In this document: positions 44,847-54,553 of the stretch, one piece after another
How the letters are laid out: the number at the start of each line of letters is the position of its first letter
Numbering within the stretch: the first letter of the stretch is position 1
Assembly: GCF_014903745.1 (NCBI RefSeq)
Contig: NZ_JACVXA010000003.1
Coordinates: forward strand, 84,391-148,390
Length of the DNA: 64,000 nucleotides
Source: Mangrovicoccus algicola
GTDB lineage: Bacteria; Pseudomonadota; Alphaproteobacteria; Rhodobacterales; Rhodobacteraceae
Reading direction: 5' to 3'
The notes under the pieces: generated by a model
The model's database searches: none
What the model saw: only the letters and a program-made list of their open reading frames with translations
Told to the model about the DNA's origin: nothing
Position numbers and translations under genes: made by a program

Positions 44847-46756
44847 TCTGCAGCCTCCCTCGTCGCGTTGGCACGGGCGCCGTCCCAGAGCTGACAGAGC
44901 CGGGCATAGCGCTCGGCCATCTGGGCGATGGCCGCTTCATCGGTCATGTCGCCCCTCATCCAGGCCCGGGCGGCATCGCCGAAGATCGTGCGGCCGACGG
45001 CGAAGCCCTTGACCAGACCGAAGGCGGCGGCCAGCGCAAAGCTGGCGGCCAGCTCCGCCTCCGGGGCATCCAGGCCGAGGACGACGATGCCGCGGGTATT
45101 CGGGTCATTCTCCTCGATGGCCTCGACCGCATTGGCCCAGGCAAGCGAGGTCTGCAGCGGCTCCAGCTTCCACCAGTCGGGGTAGACGCCGATATCATAG
45201 AACTGCCGGATCAGCCTGGCCGTGGTCATGTCGTCCGTCGGCGCGACCTTGGACGGGATGATCTCCAGCAGGAATTCCAGATTGTTGCGGCGCGCGGCGG
45301 TGTAAAGCCGCTTGACCCGCTCCTCCTGCAGCGTGCGCGTCGCCGCGTCGTCCTCGGGATGGCAGAAGACCAGAAGCTTGACCACGTTCTCCCGCGCCCA
45401 TTCGCGGAACTGGCCCAGATCCGCGCCCAGCTCGGGCTCGAAGGCGACCGGGCGCGACCCCGGCAATTCGGCCGGGCGGCCGATCCAGAGACCGGTGCCG
45501 GAGGCCGCATGCAGCGCCTTGCGGCCGATGCGGTTGTCGCAGAGGATCCCGTAGCCCGGCGCACCGCCCTGCACCTCGAGCGCGGCCTTCAGGCAGAGAT
45601 CCTTGAACGCACCGCCCTTCTGCGGCGTGTAGCCCTCCATCTCCTCCAGCTGCATCCGGTGGTCGAAGGCGAAGGTGCGCAGGGTCGACCAGTCGCCCTT
45701 GCGGTTGGTCGCCCAGTGGACCTGCTCCAGCTCGGCATCGTTGCGCAGGTCGGGGCGGAGGATCCCGCGATGGAGGAAGAACTCCAGCTCCTTCAGCGAC
45801 GGATAGGCCGGGGTGCAGCCATGGCGGCTGACCGCGAAGGCGCCGCAGGCATTGGCGTATTTCAGCGCGACCGGCCAGCTCTCGTCCTCCATCCAGCCCT
45901 TGAGCAGCCCCGAGAAGAACCCGTCTCCCGCGCCCAGCACGTTGAACACCTCGATGGGGAAGCCCGGACCGGCCTCGCCCTCGTCCAGCGTCGCCGGGAT
46001 CGCGCCGGTGATCGCCACCGCGCCCTGCGCGCCGCGCTTGCAGACCAGCACCGCGTCCGTGACCGCGCGCACCGCGCGGAGCGCCCCGAGCGTATCCGTG
46101 GTGCCCCCGGCGATGTGGAACTCTTCCTCGGTGCCGACGATCAGGTCGAAGAAATGCAGCGTCGACTGCAGCTTGGCGGTGACGGCGGCACTCTCGACAA
46201 AGCGGCTTTCGCCGTCGCCATGCCCGGCCACGCCCCAGAGATTGGGACGGTAATCGATGTCGAGCGCAGTCCTCAGCCCATGCTTGCGCGCCAGATCCAG
46301 CGCCTTCAGCGTCGCCGCCTCGACCTGCGGATGGCTCAGATGGGTGCCGGTGGCGACGACCGCGCGGGCCGAGGCAATGAAATCCTCGTCGATATCCTCG
46401 ACACTCAGCCCCATATCGGCGCAGTTCTCGCGGTAGAAGATCAGCGGGAACCGGTCCTCGTCGCGGATGCCCAGAAGCACCAGCGCGGTCAGCCGCTCGG
46501 GGTCGGTGGCGACGCCGTCGGTGCAGACGCCCTCGCGCTGCAGCTGCTCGCGGATGAAGCGCCCCATATGCTCGTCGCCGACCCGCGTGATGACCGCCGA
46601 GCGCAGGCCCAGCCGCGCGGTGCCGCAGGCGATATTGGTGGGCGAGCCGCCGATATACTTGTCGAAGGACCCCATGTCTTCCAGCCGGCCGCCGACCTGC
46701 GTGCCGTAAAGATCGACCGAGCTGCGGCCGATGGTGATGACATCCAGCGTCTTCAT
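44843..46756 (-). CDS. iolC: IolC kinase fused to DUF2090 (predicted aldolase)
   Basis: 637 residues. Residues 1 to about 330 are a PfkB kinase (5-dehydro-2-deoxygluconokinase): IGRSSVDLYG at the start, GGSPTNIACGTARLGLRSA, and the catalytic GAGDGFFSG near 275-280. The rest is DUF2090, a TIM-barrel of the class I aldolase type (GYGILCDNRIGRKALHAAS, VKLLVFCHPEDD, FLLEIIPSK, GIYPDWWKLEP-like and FAVGRTIFGDAA). Such fusions are annotated elsewhere as bifunctional kinase/5-dehydro-2-deoxyphosphogluconate aldolase, which would replace the missing iolJ. Start ATG 46756. Overlaps iolD by ATGA. Confidence 0.93.
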   Translation of the reverse strand: MKTLDVITIGRSSVDLYGTQVGGRLEDMGSFDKYIGGSPTNIACGTARLGLRSAVITRVGDEHMGRFIREQLQREGVCTDGVATDPERLTALVLLGIRDEDRFPLIFYRENCADMGLSVEDIDEDFIASARAVVATGTHLSHPQVEAATLKALDLARKHGLRTALDIDYRPNLWGVAGHGDGESRFVESAAVTAKLQSTLHFFDLIVGTEEEFHIAGGTTDTLGALRAVRAVTDAVLVCKRGAQGAVAITGAIPATLDEGEAGPGFPIEVFNVLGAGDGFFSGLLKGWMEDESWPVALKYANACGAFAVSRHGCTPAYPSLKELEFFLHRGILRPDLRNDAELEQVHWATNRKGDWSTLRTFAFDHRMQLEEMEGYTPQKGGAFKDLCLKAALEVQGGAPGYGILCDNRIGRKALHAASGTGLWIGRPAELPGSRPVAFEPELGADLGQFREWARENVVKLLVFCHPEDDAATRTLQEERVKRLYTAARRNNLEFLLEIIPSKVAPTDDMTTARLIRQFYDIGVYPDWWKLEPLQTSLAWANAVEAIEENDPNTRGIVVLGLDAPEAELAASFALAAAFGLVKGFAVGRTIFGDAARAWMRGDMTDEAAIAQMAERYARLCQLWDGARANATREAAE

Positions 46757-46850
46757 GTCATGCCCCTGTCCTCGGGGGATGGCGCGCCCCTGCAAGGCCG
46801 CAAGCCGCGCCGAACCTCCCCGGGCCGCCGCATGCGGCCCCTCCCTGATT

Positions 46851-46866
46851 TGGAATAAACATTCCA
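46851..46866. promoter_or_regulatory. RpiR/IolR box upstream of iolC
   Basis: TGGAATAAACATTCCA, a perfect inverted repeat of form TGGAA-N6-TTCCA, about 95 bases before the iolC start and just after the rpiR stop. From memory this fits the GGAA-N6-TTCC motif described for the rhizobial IolR repressor. Confidence 0.8.
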
Positions 46867-46898
46867 TTCCGGAGAAAAGCAACTCTGAAATTCCGGCA

Positions 46899-47729
46899 TC
46901 ACGCGGAATTCCGCCGCGCCCCCACCGCAACGGCCAATGCGATCGCCAGCGAAATCGTCGCCGACAGGGCCCGGAAGGCGCCGAAATCCGCCTCGGTGAC
47001 AAGCAGCGGCAGAATGCCGGGGCGGGCAAAGGGACCATCCGCACGATCCGTCACCGCCACCACGGGCAACCCCGCCGCGGCTGCCTGTTCCGCCAGGGCG
47101 ACGGTCTCGGGCGTGTAGGGGGCAAAGGTGATGACCAGCAGCGCATCGCCGGGGCGCATCGCATGGCGGTGATCCAGCCGCCCGGTCTGATCATGCAGCA
47201 TCGCGGGGATCTGCATCTTCTCGAAGGCATAGGCCAGGTAGGCGGCGGCCGGATAGGCCCGCCTCATCCCGGCCAGGTGGATGACCCCCGCCCCGGCCAG
47301 CACCCGCACAGCTGCCTCCAGCGCGGCGGGCTCGATGGAAACAGCCAAGGACTCCAATGAATTGCGTCCGGATTCCACGAATTCCGCCAGCAAGGCCGAG
47401 GGGCTGTCCCGGCCCTCCTCGCGCAACAGCGCCAGCCGCGTGGCGTAATCCGGCAGACCGGGGCTGTAGGCGTCGCGGAACATGCGCTGCATCTCGGAGA
47501 ATCCCGAGAAACCCAGCAGCTGGCAAAACCGCATCATTGCCGAGGGCGCGACCCCGGCCCCCTCGGCCAGCTGCGCAACGGTCGACACCGCGATGCGCTC
47601 GGCATTGGCGTCCAGATAACCGGCACAGTCCCGCATCCGTCGAGGCAGCGCGGGCGCGATCTCCTGCAGCCGCGCGCGGAACGCCTCTATGCTTTTCGGC
47701 GCCGCGCCCGCCTGCAGTCCCTCCGCCAT
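46899..47729 (-). CDS. iolR: RpiR-family repressor of inositol genes (IolR-like)
   Basis: 276 residues. An N-terminal RpiR helix-turn-helix (VAQLAEGAGVAPSAMMRFCQLLGFSGFSEMQRMFRDAY) is followed by a SIS sugar-binding domain (GAGVIHLAGMRRAYPAAAYLAYAF, DALLVITFAPYTPETVALAEQAA). The most likely start is 47729, where MAEGLQAG begins. Lies upstream of iolCD-B on the same strand. One TGGAA-N6-TTCCA box precedes rpiR itself and one precedes iolC, so autoregulation and iol control are likely; the ligand is probably a phosphorylated inositol catabolite. Symbol by context. Confidence 0.88.
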   Translation of the reverse strand: MAEGLQAGAAPKSIEAFRARLQEIAPALPRRMRDCAGYLDANAERIAVSTVAQLAEGAGVAPSAMMRFCQLLGFSGFSEMQRMFRDAYSPGLPDYATRLALLREEGRDSPSALLAEFVESGRNSLESLAVSIEPAALEAAVRVLAGAGVIHLAGMRRAYPAAAYLAYAFEKMQIPAMLHDQTGRLDHRHAMRPGDALLVITFAPYTPETVALAEQAAAAGLPVVAVTDRADGPFARPGILPLLVTEADFGAFRALSATISLAIALAVAVGARRNSA

Positions 47730-47768
47730 CCCTGCCCCCCTCCATCCGGTCCCGGTCCGGCACAATTC

Positions 47769-47784
47769 TGGAACATAAATTCCA
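47769..47784. promoter_or_regulatory. RpiR/IolR box upstream of the rpiR gene
   Basis: TGGAACATAAATTCCA, same TGGAA-N6-TTCCA form as the box before iolC, about 40 bases before the rpiR start. Confidence 0.8.
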
Positions 47785-47838
47785 AACTTGCAACATGCCG
47801 CAAGCCCGGCCGCCCATGTCGACAGAACCGCATTTCTA

Positions 47839-47859
47839 CGGTATATTATGCGGTATATT
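47839..47859. promoter_or_regulatory. direct repeat in the ccdAB promoter
   Basis: CGGTATATT occurs at 47839-47847 and 47851-47859, a 12-bp period, 17 bases before the ccdA start. Probably overlaps the promoter and serves as the CcdA/CcdAB operator. Confidence 0.55.
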
Positions 47860-47875
47860 CCAGCGGAGAAACGCC

Positions 47876-48106
47876 ATGACCCGGACCCTGCGGAAATCCA
47901 CCAGCATGACGCTCGACCGCGGCGTGCTCGAGGAGGCGAGGGCGCTCGGGATCAACCTGTCCCAGGCGGCCGAGGCCGGGCTGCGCGCCGCGATCCGGAC
48001 GGAACGCGCCCGCCACTGGCAGGCGCAGAATGCCGGGGCGGTCGCCGATTTCAACGCCATGATCGAGGATGGCGGCGTGCCGCTCTCGGAGTTCCGGAAG
48101 TTCTGA
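47876..48106 (+). CDS. ccdA: CcdA-like antitoxin
   Basis: 76 residues. N-terminal ribbon-helix-helix ([35 protein letters not shown]) for DNA binding, then a charged C-terminal tail for toxin binding (RHWQAQNAGAVADFNAMIEDGGVPLSEFRKF), matching the CcdA pattern with NA..DFN..IE..GVPL. It neutralises CcdB and with it represses the operon. Start at 47876 follows a CGGAGAA site. One base separates it from ccdB. Confidence 0.92.
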   Translation: MTRTLRKSTSMTLDRGVLEEARALGINLSQAAEAGLRAAIRTERARHWQAQNAGAVADFNAMIEDGGVPLSEFRKF

Positions 48107-48107
48107 C

Positions 48108-48407
48108 ATGGCGGCACAGCACGATCTCTACCGGCTGCCCGGCGGAGAGCTGGTCGTCATCCTGCAAAGCGACCTGCTGGAGGGATTGAGGACCCGCGTG
48201 GTGGCGCCGCTCGTGCCCGCGGAGCGCGTCGGACGGGCGATGCGCGGCCTGAACCCGGCCGTCTCCCTGCCCCGGGGCCGCTTCCTGCTGATGCCGCAGC
48301 TCGCCGCGACGCTGACGCTGGGCGAGCTGGGCGAACGCGCGGGCAGCCTCGCCGCCATGAGGGACGAGATCACCCGCGCGGTCGATGCGCTGCTATCGGG
48401 CTTCTGA
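48108..48407 (+). CDS. ccdB: CcdB-like gyrase toxin
   Basis: 99 residues, close to the 101 of plasmid F CcdB, with the conserved segments YRLPGGELVVILQSDLLEGLRTRVVAPLVPA and a C-terminal helix DEITRAVDALLSGF. CcdB poisons DNA gyrase. In F CcdB the last three residues Trp-Gly-Ile are needed for killing; here the end is Ser-Gly-Phe, so activity or target contact may be altered. Co-transcribed with ccdA. Confidence 0.9.
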   Translation: MAAQHDLYRLPGGELVVILQSDLLEGLRTRVVAPLVPAERVGRAMRGLNPAVSLPRGRFLLMPQLAATLTLGELGERAGSLAAMRDEITRAVDALLSGF

Positions 48408-48416
48408 ACCGTCCCG

Positions 48417-48435
48417 CCCCGGGCCTGACCCGGGG
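48417..48435. terminator. hairpin between convergent ccdB and rhaI
   Basis: CCCCGGG (48417-48423) pairs with CCCGGGG (48429-48435) around CCTGA. No T tract on either strand; a weak bidirectional terminator or common REP-like stem. Confidence 0.4.
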
Positions 48436-48444
48436 CCGCCCAGG

Positions 48445-49724
48445 TCAGACGATGCCGCCGCCGGTCACTGCCGATTTCGGCCGGACCTCCGCGACTTCGG
48501 CGCGATAGCCCGACTGGCGGAAGGTCGCGACCGGGTCGATCGCCCCGCCCGCCTCCAGCCGCGCCATGGCCAGGATCGGCTCCACATCGGTGCGGAACCC
48601 GGCCTTCAGCGTGGCCGTCGCCATCAGCGCGTCATTCTCTTCCTGGAACCCTTCCAGCGCCGCGCGATCGACCAGCAGCGCCTGCGCATAGGCGCGCTGG
48701 ATCTCCATGGCCGAGGCCATCAGGCTCTCGATCGGATCGGTGACATTGTGGCTCTGGTCGATCATGTGCTCGAGGCTCAGGCCCGGCTTGTCCTCGGCAT
48801 CCACCAGCTCGTTGAAGACCAGGAACAGGCGATAGGGCTCGATGCTGCCCGCATCCAGATCGTCATCGCCGTATTTCGAGTCGTTGAAATGGAAGCCGCC
48901 GAGCTTGCCGAACTGGATCAGCCGCGCGACAATCATCTCGATATTCACGTTGGGCGCGTGATGGCCCAGATCGACGAGGCAATAGGCCTTCTCGCCCAGC
49001 TCCTTCGAGATCAGGTAGCTGGTGCCCCAGTCCTGCACGACGGTGGAATAGAAGGCCGGTTCATAGATCTTGTGCTCGGAATAGATCCGCCAGTCATCCG
49101 GCAGCCTGGCATAGACCTCCTTCATCGAGGCGAGGTAGCGCTCGAACTGGCGGGTCATGTTCGACTGGCCGGGGAAGTTCGAGCCGTCGCCGATCCAGAC
49201 GGTCAGCGATTTCGAGCCGATCTCGCGGCCGATCTCGATGGTCTCGATATTGTGCTCCACCGCCTGCGCGCGGGTGGCCGGATCGGTATGCGACAGCGAG
49301 CCGTATTTGTAGCTGTGCGTCTGCCCTTCCTGGTCCTGGAAGGTGTTGGAGTTCATGGAGGCAAAGCCCAGCCCGTGCTCCTCGGCCTTGGCCCTCAGAT
49401 CGGCGGCGGGCGCCTTGTCCCACGGGATGTGCAGCGACACGTCGGGCGTGGCGGCCGTCAGCCTGTGGATCACGCCGCAATCGTCGAGCTTGTCGAAGAT
49501 GTGGCGCGGCTCCCCCGCCCCCGGGAAGCGGGCGAAGCGCGTGCCCCCCGTGCCCGTGCCCCAGGAGGGCACGGCGACGCCGAATTTCGCGACCTTGGCC
49601 TTCACCGCCTCGATATCGATGCCGCGGCGGGCGAGATGCGCGCCGAGCGCCTCGTAATCCGCGCGCAGCCCGTCGGCGGCCTTCGCGTTGGCCGCCTCGA
49701 TGATGCTCTTGTCGATCATGGCCA

Positions 49725-49725
<1 letters not shown>
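48445..49725 (-). CDS. rhaI: L-rhamnose isomerase (RhaI type)
   Basis: Converts L-rhamnose to L-rhamnulose. 426 residues, xylose-isomerase-like TIM barrel of the rhizobial/Pseudomonas type rather than E. coli RhaA. VAVPSWGTGTGGTRFARFPGAGEPRHIFDKLDDC at the N-terminus; HKIYEPAFYSTVVQDWGTSY, DLGHHAPNVNIEMIVARLI and FHFNDSKYGDDDLDAGSI hold the metal and substrate residues. Start at 49725 overlaps the rhaD stop (TAATG), so the two are coupled. Confidence 0.94.
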
Positions 49726-51821
<2,096 letters not shown>

Positions 51822-51896
51822 TGGAGATCCTCCCTCTTCTCCGGACTTCCGGAGCGTGAACGTCTGGCCGAAAACTGCCGCATCGAAGGGCACGGT

Positions 51897-51967
51897 GTCA
51901 ATCATTTTCGATCATATCCGGTCATTTTGCATCTGCAGCATGATCGTTATGACAGTTTATGATTGAC
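51897..51967. promoter_or_regulatory. divergent rhaD-rhaR control region with repeated ATGA/TCAT half-sites
   Basis: GTCAATCAT (51897-51905) is mirrored by ATGATTGAC (51959-51967). Between them CGATCA (51909-51914), GGTCAT, TGATCG (51941-51946) and ATGAC give further half-sites. A DeoR-type RhaR bound to several half-sites is the simplest reading. Confidence 0.6.
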
Positions 51968-52012
51968 AGTGAGCGATTCACGCCGCAAGCTTAGCGAACA
52001 GGGAGGATCAGG

Positions 52013-52813
52013 ATGCACGAGAAGGAACGCCACAGGATCATACTGTCCGCGGTTCAGGATCGCCCGGTCGTGACCGTGGCGGAAATCTGTTCCATGACGG
52101 GGGCTTCCGAGGCGACTATCCGGCGGGACATCGCCGCCCTGCACATGCAGAAGAAGCTGCGGCGCGTCCGCGGCGGCGCCGAGGCGCTGAATCCCAACCA
52201 GTTTCCGGGGCTGGCGGGCCGCCCTTTCTCGGTGAATGAATCGATCAGGATCGAGCAGAAGCGCGCAATCGCCCGCGCCGCGGTCGATCTGTGCGACGAT
52301 GGCGACCCGATCATCATCAATGGCGGCACGACGACCTTCCAGATGGTGCATCCTCTGGCCTCGCGGCGGCTGCAGGTCTTCACCAACAGCTTCCCCATCG
52401 CGGAACACCTGCTGAAGAATTCCAAGAACACGATCATGCTGTCGGGCGGCGCCATCTACCGCGAGCAGAACATCATCCTGTCGCCCTTCGAGAATGACGT
52501 GACGCGCAATTTCTACGCCCGGCGCATGTTCATGGGCGCCCAGGGGATCGGGCCGCTGGGGCTGATGGAGGCCGACCCCCTGCTGATCCAGGCCGAACAG
52601 AAGCTGATCGGCCAGGCGGACGAGCTGGTCGTGCTGGTCGACAGCGCCAAGTTCGACAACCGCTCCTCGCTGGTTCTGTGCCCGCTGGAGCGGATCGACA
52701 CGCTGATCACCGACGAGGGCATTTCCGACCGCGCCGCGGCCATGCTTGAGGCGGCGGATATCACGCTGATCGTGGCCACTGCCAGCGGCACCCGCGCGGA
52801 GGCCGCCTCATGA
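52013..52813 (+). CDS. rhaR: DeoR-family regulator of rhamnose genes (RhaR-like)
   Basis: 266 residues. DeoR helix-turn-helix (RHRIILSAVQDRPVVTVAEICSMTGASEATIRRDIAALHMQKKLRRVRGGAEAL) and a sugar-phosphate-binding C-terminal domain (IINGGTTTFQMVHPL, DSAKFDNRSSLVLCPLERIDTLITDEGI). Position divergent from rhaDI and upstream of rhaSTPQUK matches the rhizobial RhaR. Overlaps the next gene (SGNH hydrolase) by 4 bases. Operator candidates lie at 51897-51967. Confidence 0.9.
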   Translation: MHEKERHRIILSAVQDRPVVTVAEICSMTGASEATIRRDIAALHMQKKLRRVRGGAEALNPNQFPGLAGRPFSVNESIRIEQKRAIARAAVDLCDDGDPIIINGGTTTFQMVHPLASRRLQVFTNSFPIAEHLLKNSKNTIMLSGGAIYREQNIILSPFENDVTRNFYARRMFMGAQGIGPLGLMEADPLLIQAEQKLIGQADELVVLVDSAKFDNRSSLVLCPLERIDTLITDEGISDRAAAMLEAADITLIVATASGTRAEAAS

Positions 52814-53463
52814 GCGACCGCGTGATCCTGTGCTACGGCGATTCCAACACCCATGGCGCCTCGGCCATCGCCGCCGATGGCAGCTGGACCCGCCATGACG
52901 CGGCGACGCGCTGGCCCATGCGGCTGGCCGCGGCGCTGGGGCCGGGATACCGGGTGATCGAGGAAGGCCTGCCGGGGCGCACCACCTGCCTCGATGATCC
53001 GTTCGAGGGGGAATTCCTCAACGGGCTGCGCGTGCTGCCCGCGGTGCTGCGCAGCCACAAGCCGGTGGATCTGGTCGTGCTGATGCTGGGCACGAACGAC
53101 CTGAAGGCGCGGTTCTCGATGACCGCCGCCGATATCGCCAAGGGCATCGCGCGGCTGATCACCGAAATCCGCCGCCATGCCTGCGGACCCGGGGGCGGCG
53201 ACCCGGATATCCTGGTCGTCGCGCCGCCGCCGATCACCGAAACCGGCGTCCCCGCGCCGCACATGCTGGGCGGCGCGGAGAAGTCGCGCGCCCTTGCCGC
53301 CGAGATGGCCGCCGTGGCCGCCGCGGCAGGCACGATGTTTTACGATGCAGGCCTTGTCGCGCAGGTGGATCCGCTGGACGGCATCCATCTCGACGCAGAG
53401 GCGCATGCCGGACTGGCAGAGGGGCTGGCCCGCGCCATCCGGGACTGGGGCGCAACGCGCTGA
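52810..53463 (+). CDS. SGNH/GDSL esterase inside the rhamnose operon
   Basis: 217 residues, cytoplasmic (no signal peptide). Motifs: GDSNTHG with Ser12, GLPGRT, LGTNDLK with Asn96, and DGIHLD giving Asp190/His193. This arrangement resembles the arylesterase/acyltransferase subgroup (TesA-like, MsAcT-like). It starts within the rhaR stop (ATGA) and precedes rhaS by 24 bases, so it belongs to the rha operon. Likely removes acyl groups from rhamnose or an oligosaccharide; the substrate is inferred. Not part of the standard rhizobial rha locus. Confidence 0.85.
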   Translation: MSDRVILCYGDSNTHGASAIAADGSWTRHDAATRWPMRLAAALGPGYRVIEEGLPGRTTCLDDPFEGEFLNGLRVLPAVLRSHKPVDLVVLMLGTNDLKARFSMTAADIAKGIARLITEIRRHACGPGGGDPDILVVAPPPITETGVPAPHMLGGAEKSRALAAEMAAVAAAAGTMFYDAGLVAQVDPLDGIHLDAEAHAGLAEGLARAIRDWGATR

Positions 53464-53487
53464 GACAACACCAAAGGGAGGAAACAC

Positions 53488-54477
53488 ATGAAACATTTTG
53501 CCAAACTTCTGGCCGGGGCCGCGGCCCTCGGGCTGATGGCCGGGACCGCCTCGGCCGATGACATGCGCATCGCGCTGGTCGTCAAGGCGCTCGGCATCGG
53601 CTTCTTCGAGGCGGCCGCCAAGGGCGCCGAGGAGGCGGCGGGCGAGCTGGGCGATGTCGAGATCATCTATACCGGCCCGACCGACACCACCGCCGAGGGC
53701 CAGATCGAGGTGATCAACTCGCTGATCGCGCAGCGCGTCGATGCCATCGCCATCAGCGCCAACGATACCGACGCGCTGGTGCCGACGCTGAAGAAGGCGA
53801 TGCAGCGCGGGATCACCGTCATCAGCTGGGATTCGGGCGTCGCGCCGGAAGGCCGCCAGATGCACCTGAACCCGTCCTCGAACCCGCTGATCGGCAACAT
53901 GATCATCAAGCTGGCGGCAGACAACCTGCCCGAGGGCGGCGATGTCGCGGTCCTGTCGGCGACCACCACCTCGACGAACCAGAATATCTGGATCGACGAG
54001 ATGAAGAAGGTGATGGGCGACTATCCGGGCATCAACCTGGTGGCGACCGTCTATGGCGACGACCTGGCCGACAAGTCCTATCGCGAGGCCCAGGGCCTGA
54101 TGCAGTCCTATCCCGATCTCGACGCGATCATCGCGCCGACCTCGGTGGGCATCGTCGCCGCGGCACAGGCGGTCGCGGATGCCGGCAAGGTGGGCGAGGT
54201 CAACGTGACCGGCCTGGGCCTGCCCTCCGAGATGGCCGGGGCCATCGAGTCGGGCGCGTCGAAATCCTTCGCCATCTGGAACCCGATCGACCTGGGCTAT
54301 GCCGCGACGATGATCGCCTACAACCTGGCCAAGGGCGAGGCCGAGGCCGAGCCCGGCGCCGCGATCGGCATGGGCCGGCTGGGCGAGGTGACGCTGGACG
54401 ACACCAATTCCGGCGCCATGGCCGACCCCTTCGTCTATGACAGTTCCAACATCGACGAGTTCAAGAGCATCTTCTGA
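53488..54477 (+). CDS. rhaS: rhamnose ABC substrate-binding protein RhaS
   Basis: 329-residue periplasmic binding protein of the CUT2 class; signal peptide MKHFAKLLAGAAALGLMAG plus TASA. RIALVVKALGIGFFEAAAKGAEEAA, IYTGPTDTTAEGQIEVINSLI and the ending LGEVTLDDTNSGAMADPFVYDSSNIDEF are typical of RhaS. GGGAGGA ribosome site. A strong hairpin follows the gene. Confidence 0.93.
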   Translation: MKHFAKLLAGAAALGLMAGTASADDMRIALVVKALGIGFFEAAAKGAEEAAGELGDVEIIYTGPTDTTAEGQIEVINSLIAQRVDAIAISANDTDALVPTLKKAMQRGITVISWDSGVAPEGRQMHLNPSSNPLIGNMIIKLAADNLPEGGDVAVLSATTTSTNQNIWIDEMKKVMGDYPGINLVATVYGDDLADKSYREAQGLMQSYPDLDAIIAPTSVGIVAAAQAVADAGKVGEVNVTGLGLPSEMAGAIESGASKSFAIWNPIDLGYAATMIAYNLAKGEAEAEPGAAIGMGRLGEVTLDDTNSGAMADPFVYDSSNIDEFKSIF

Positions 54478-54492
54478 TCCTCCCCGCGACAC

Positions 54493-54520
54493 GGGATGCG
54501 CGGCACAGCCCGCGCATCCC
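54493..54520 (+). terminator. hairpin after rhaS
   Basis: GGGATGCGCGG (54493-54503) pairs perfectly with CCGCGCATCCC (54510-54520) around CACAGC; an extra CACG/CGTG pair lies outside. An 11-bp stem without T tract, 15 bases after rhaS, probably a 3' stabiliser raising binding-protein yield. Confidence 0.65.
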
Positions 54521-54553
54521 CCGTGAAGAACCGCATCCGAAAGGGAGGCCAGC

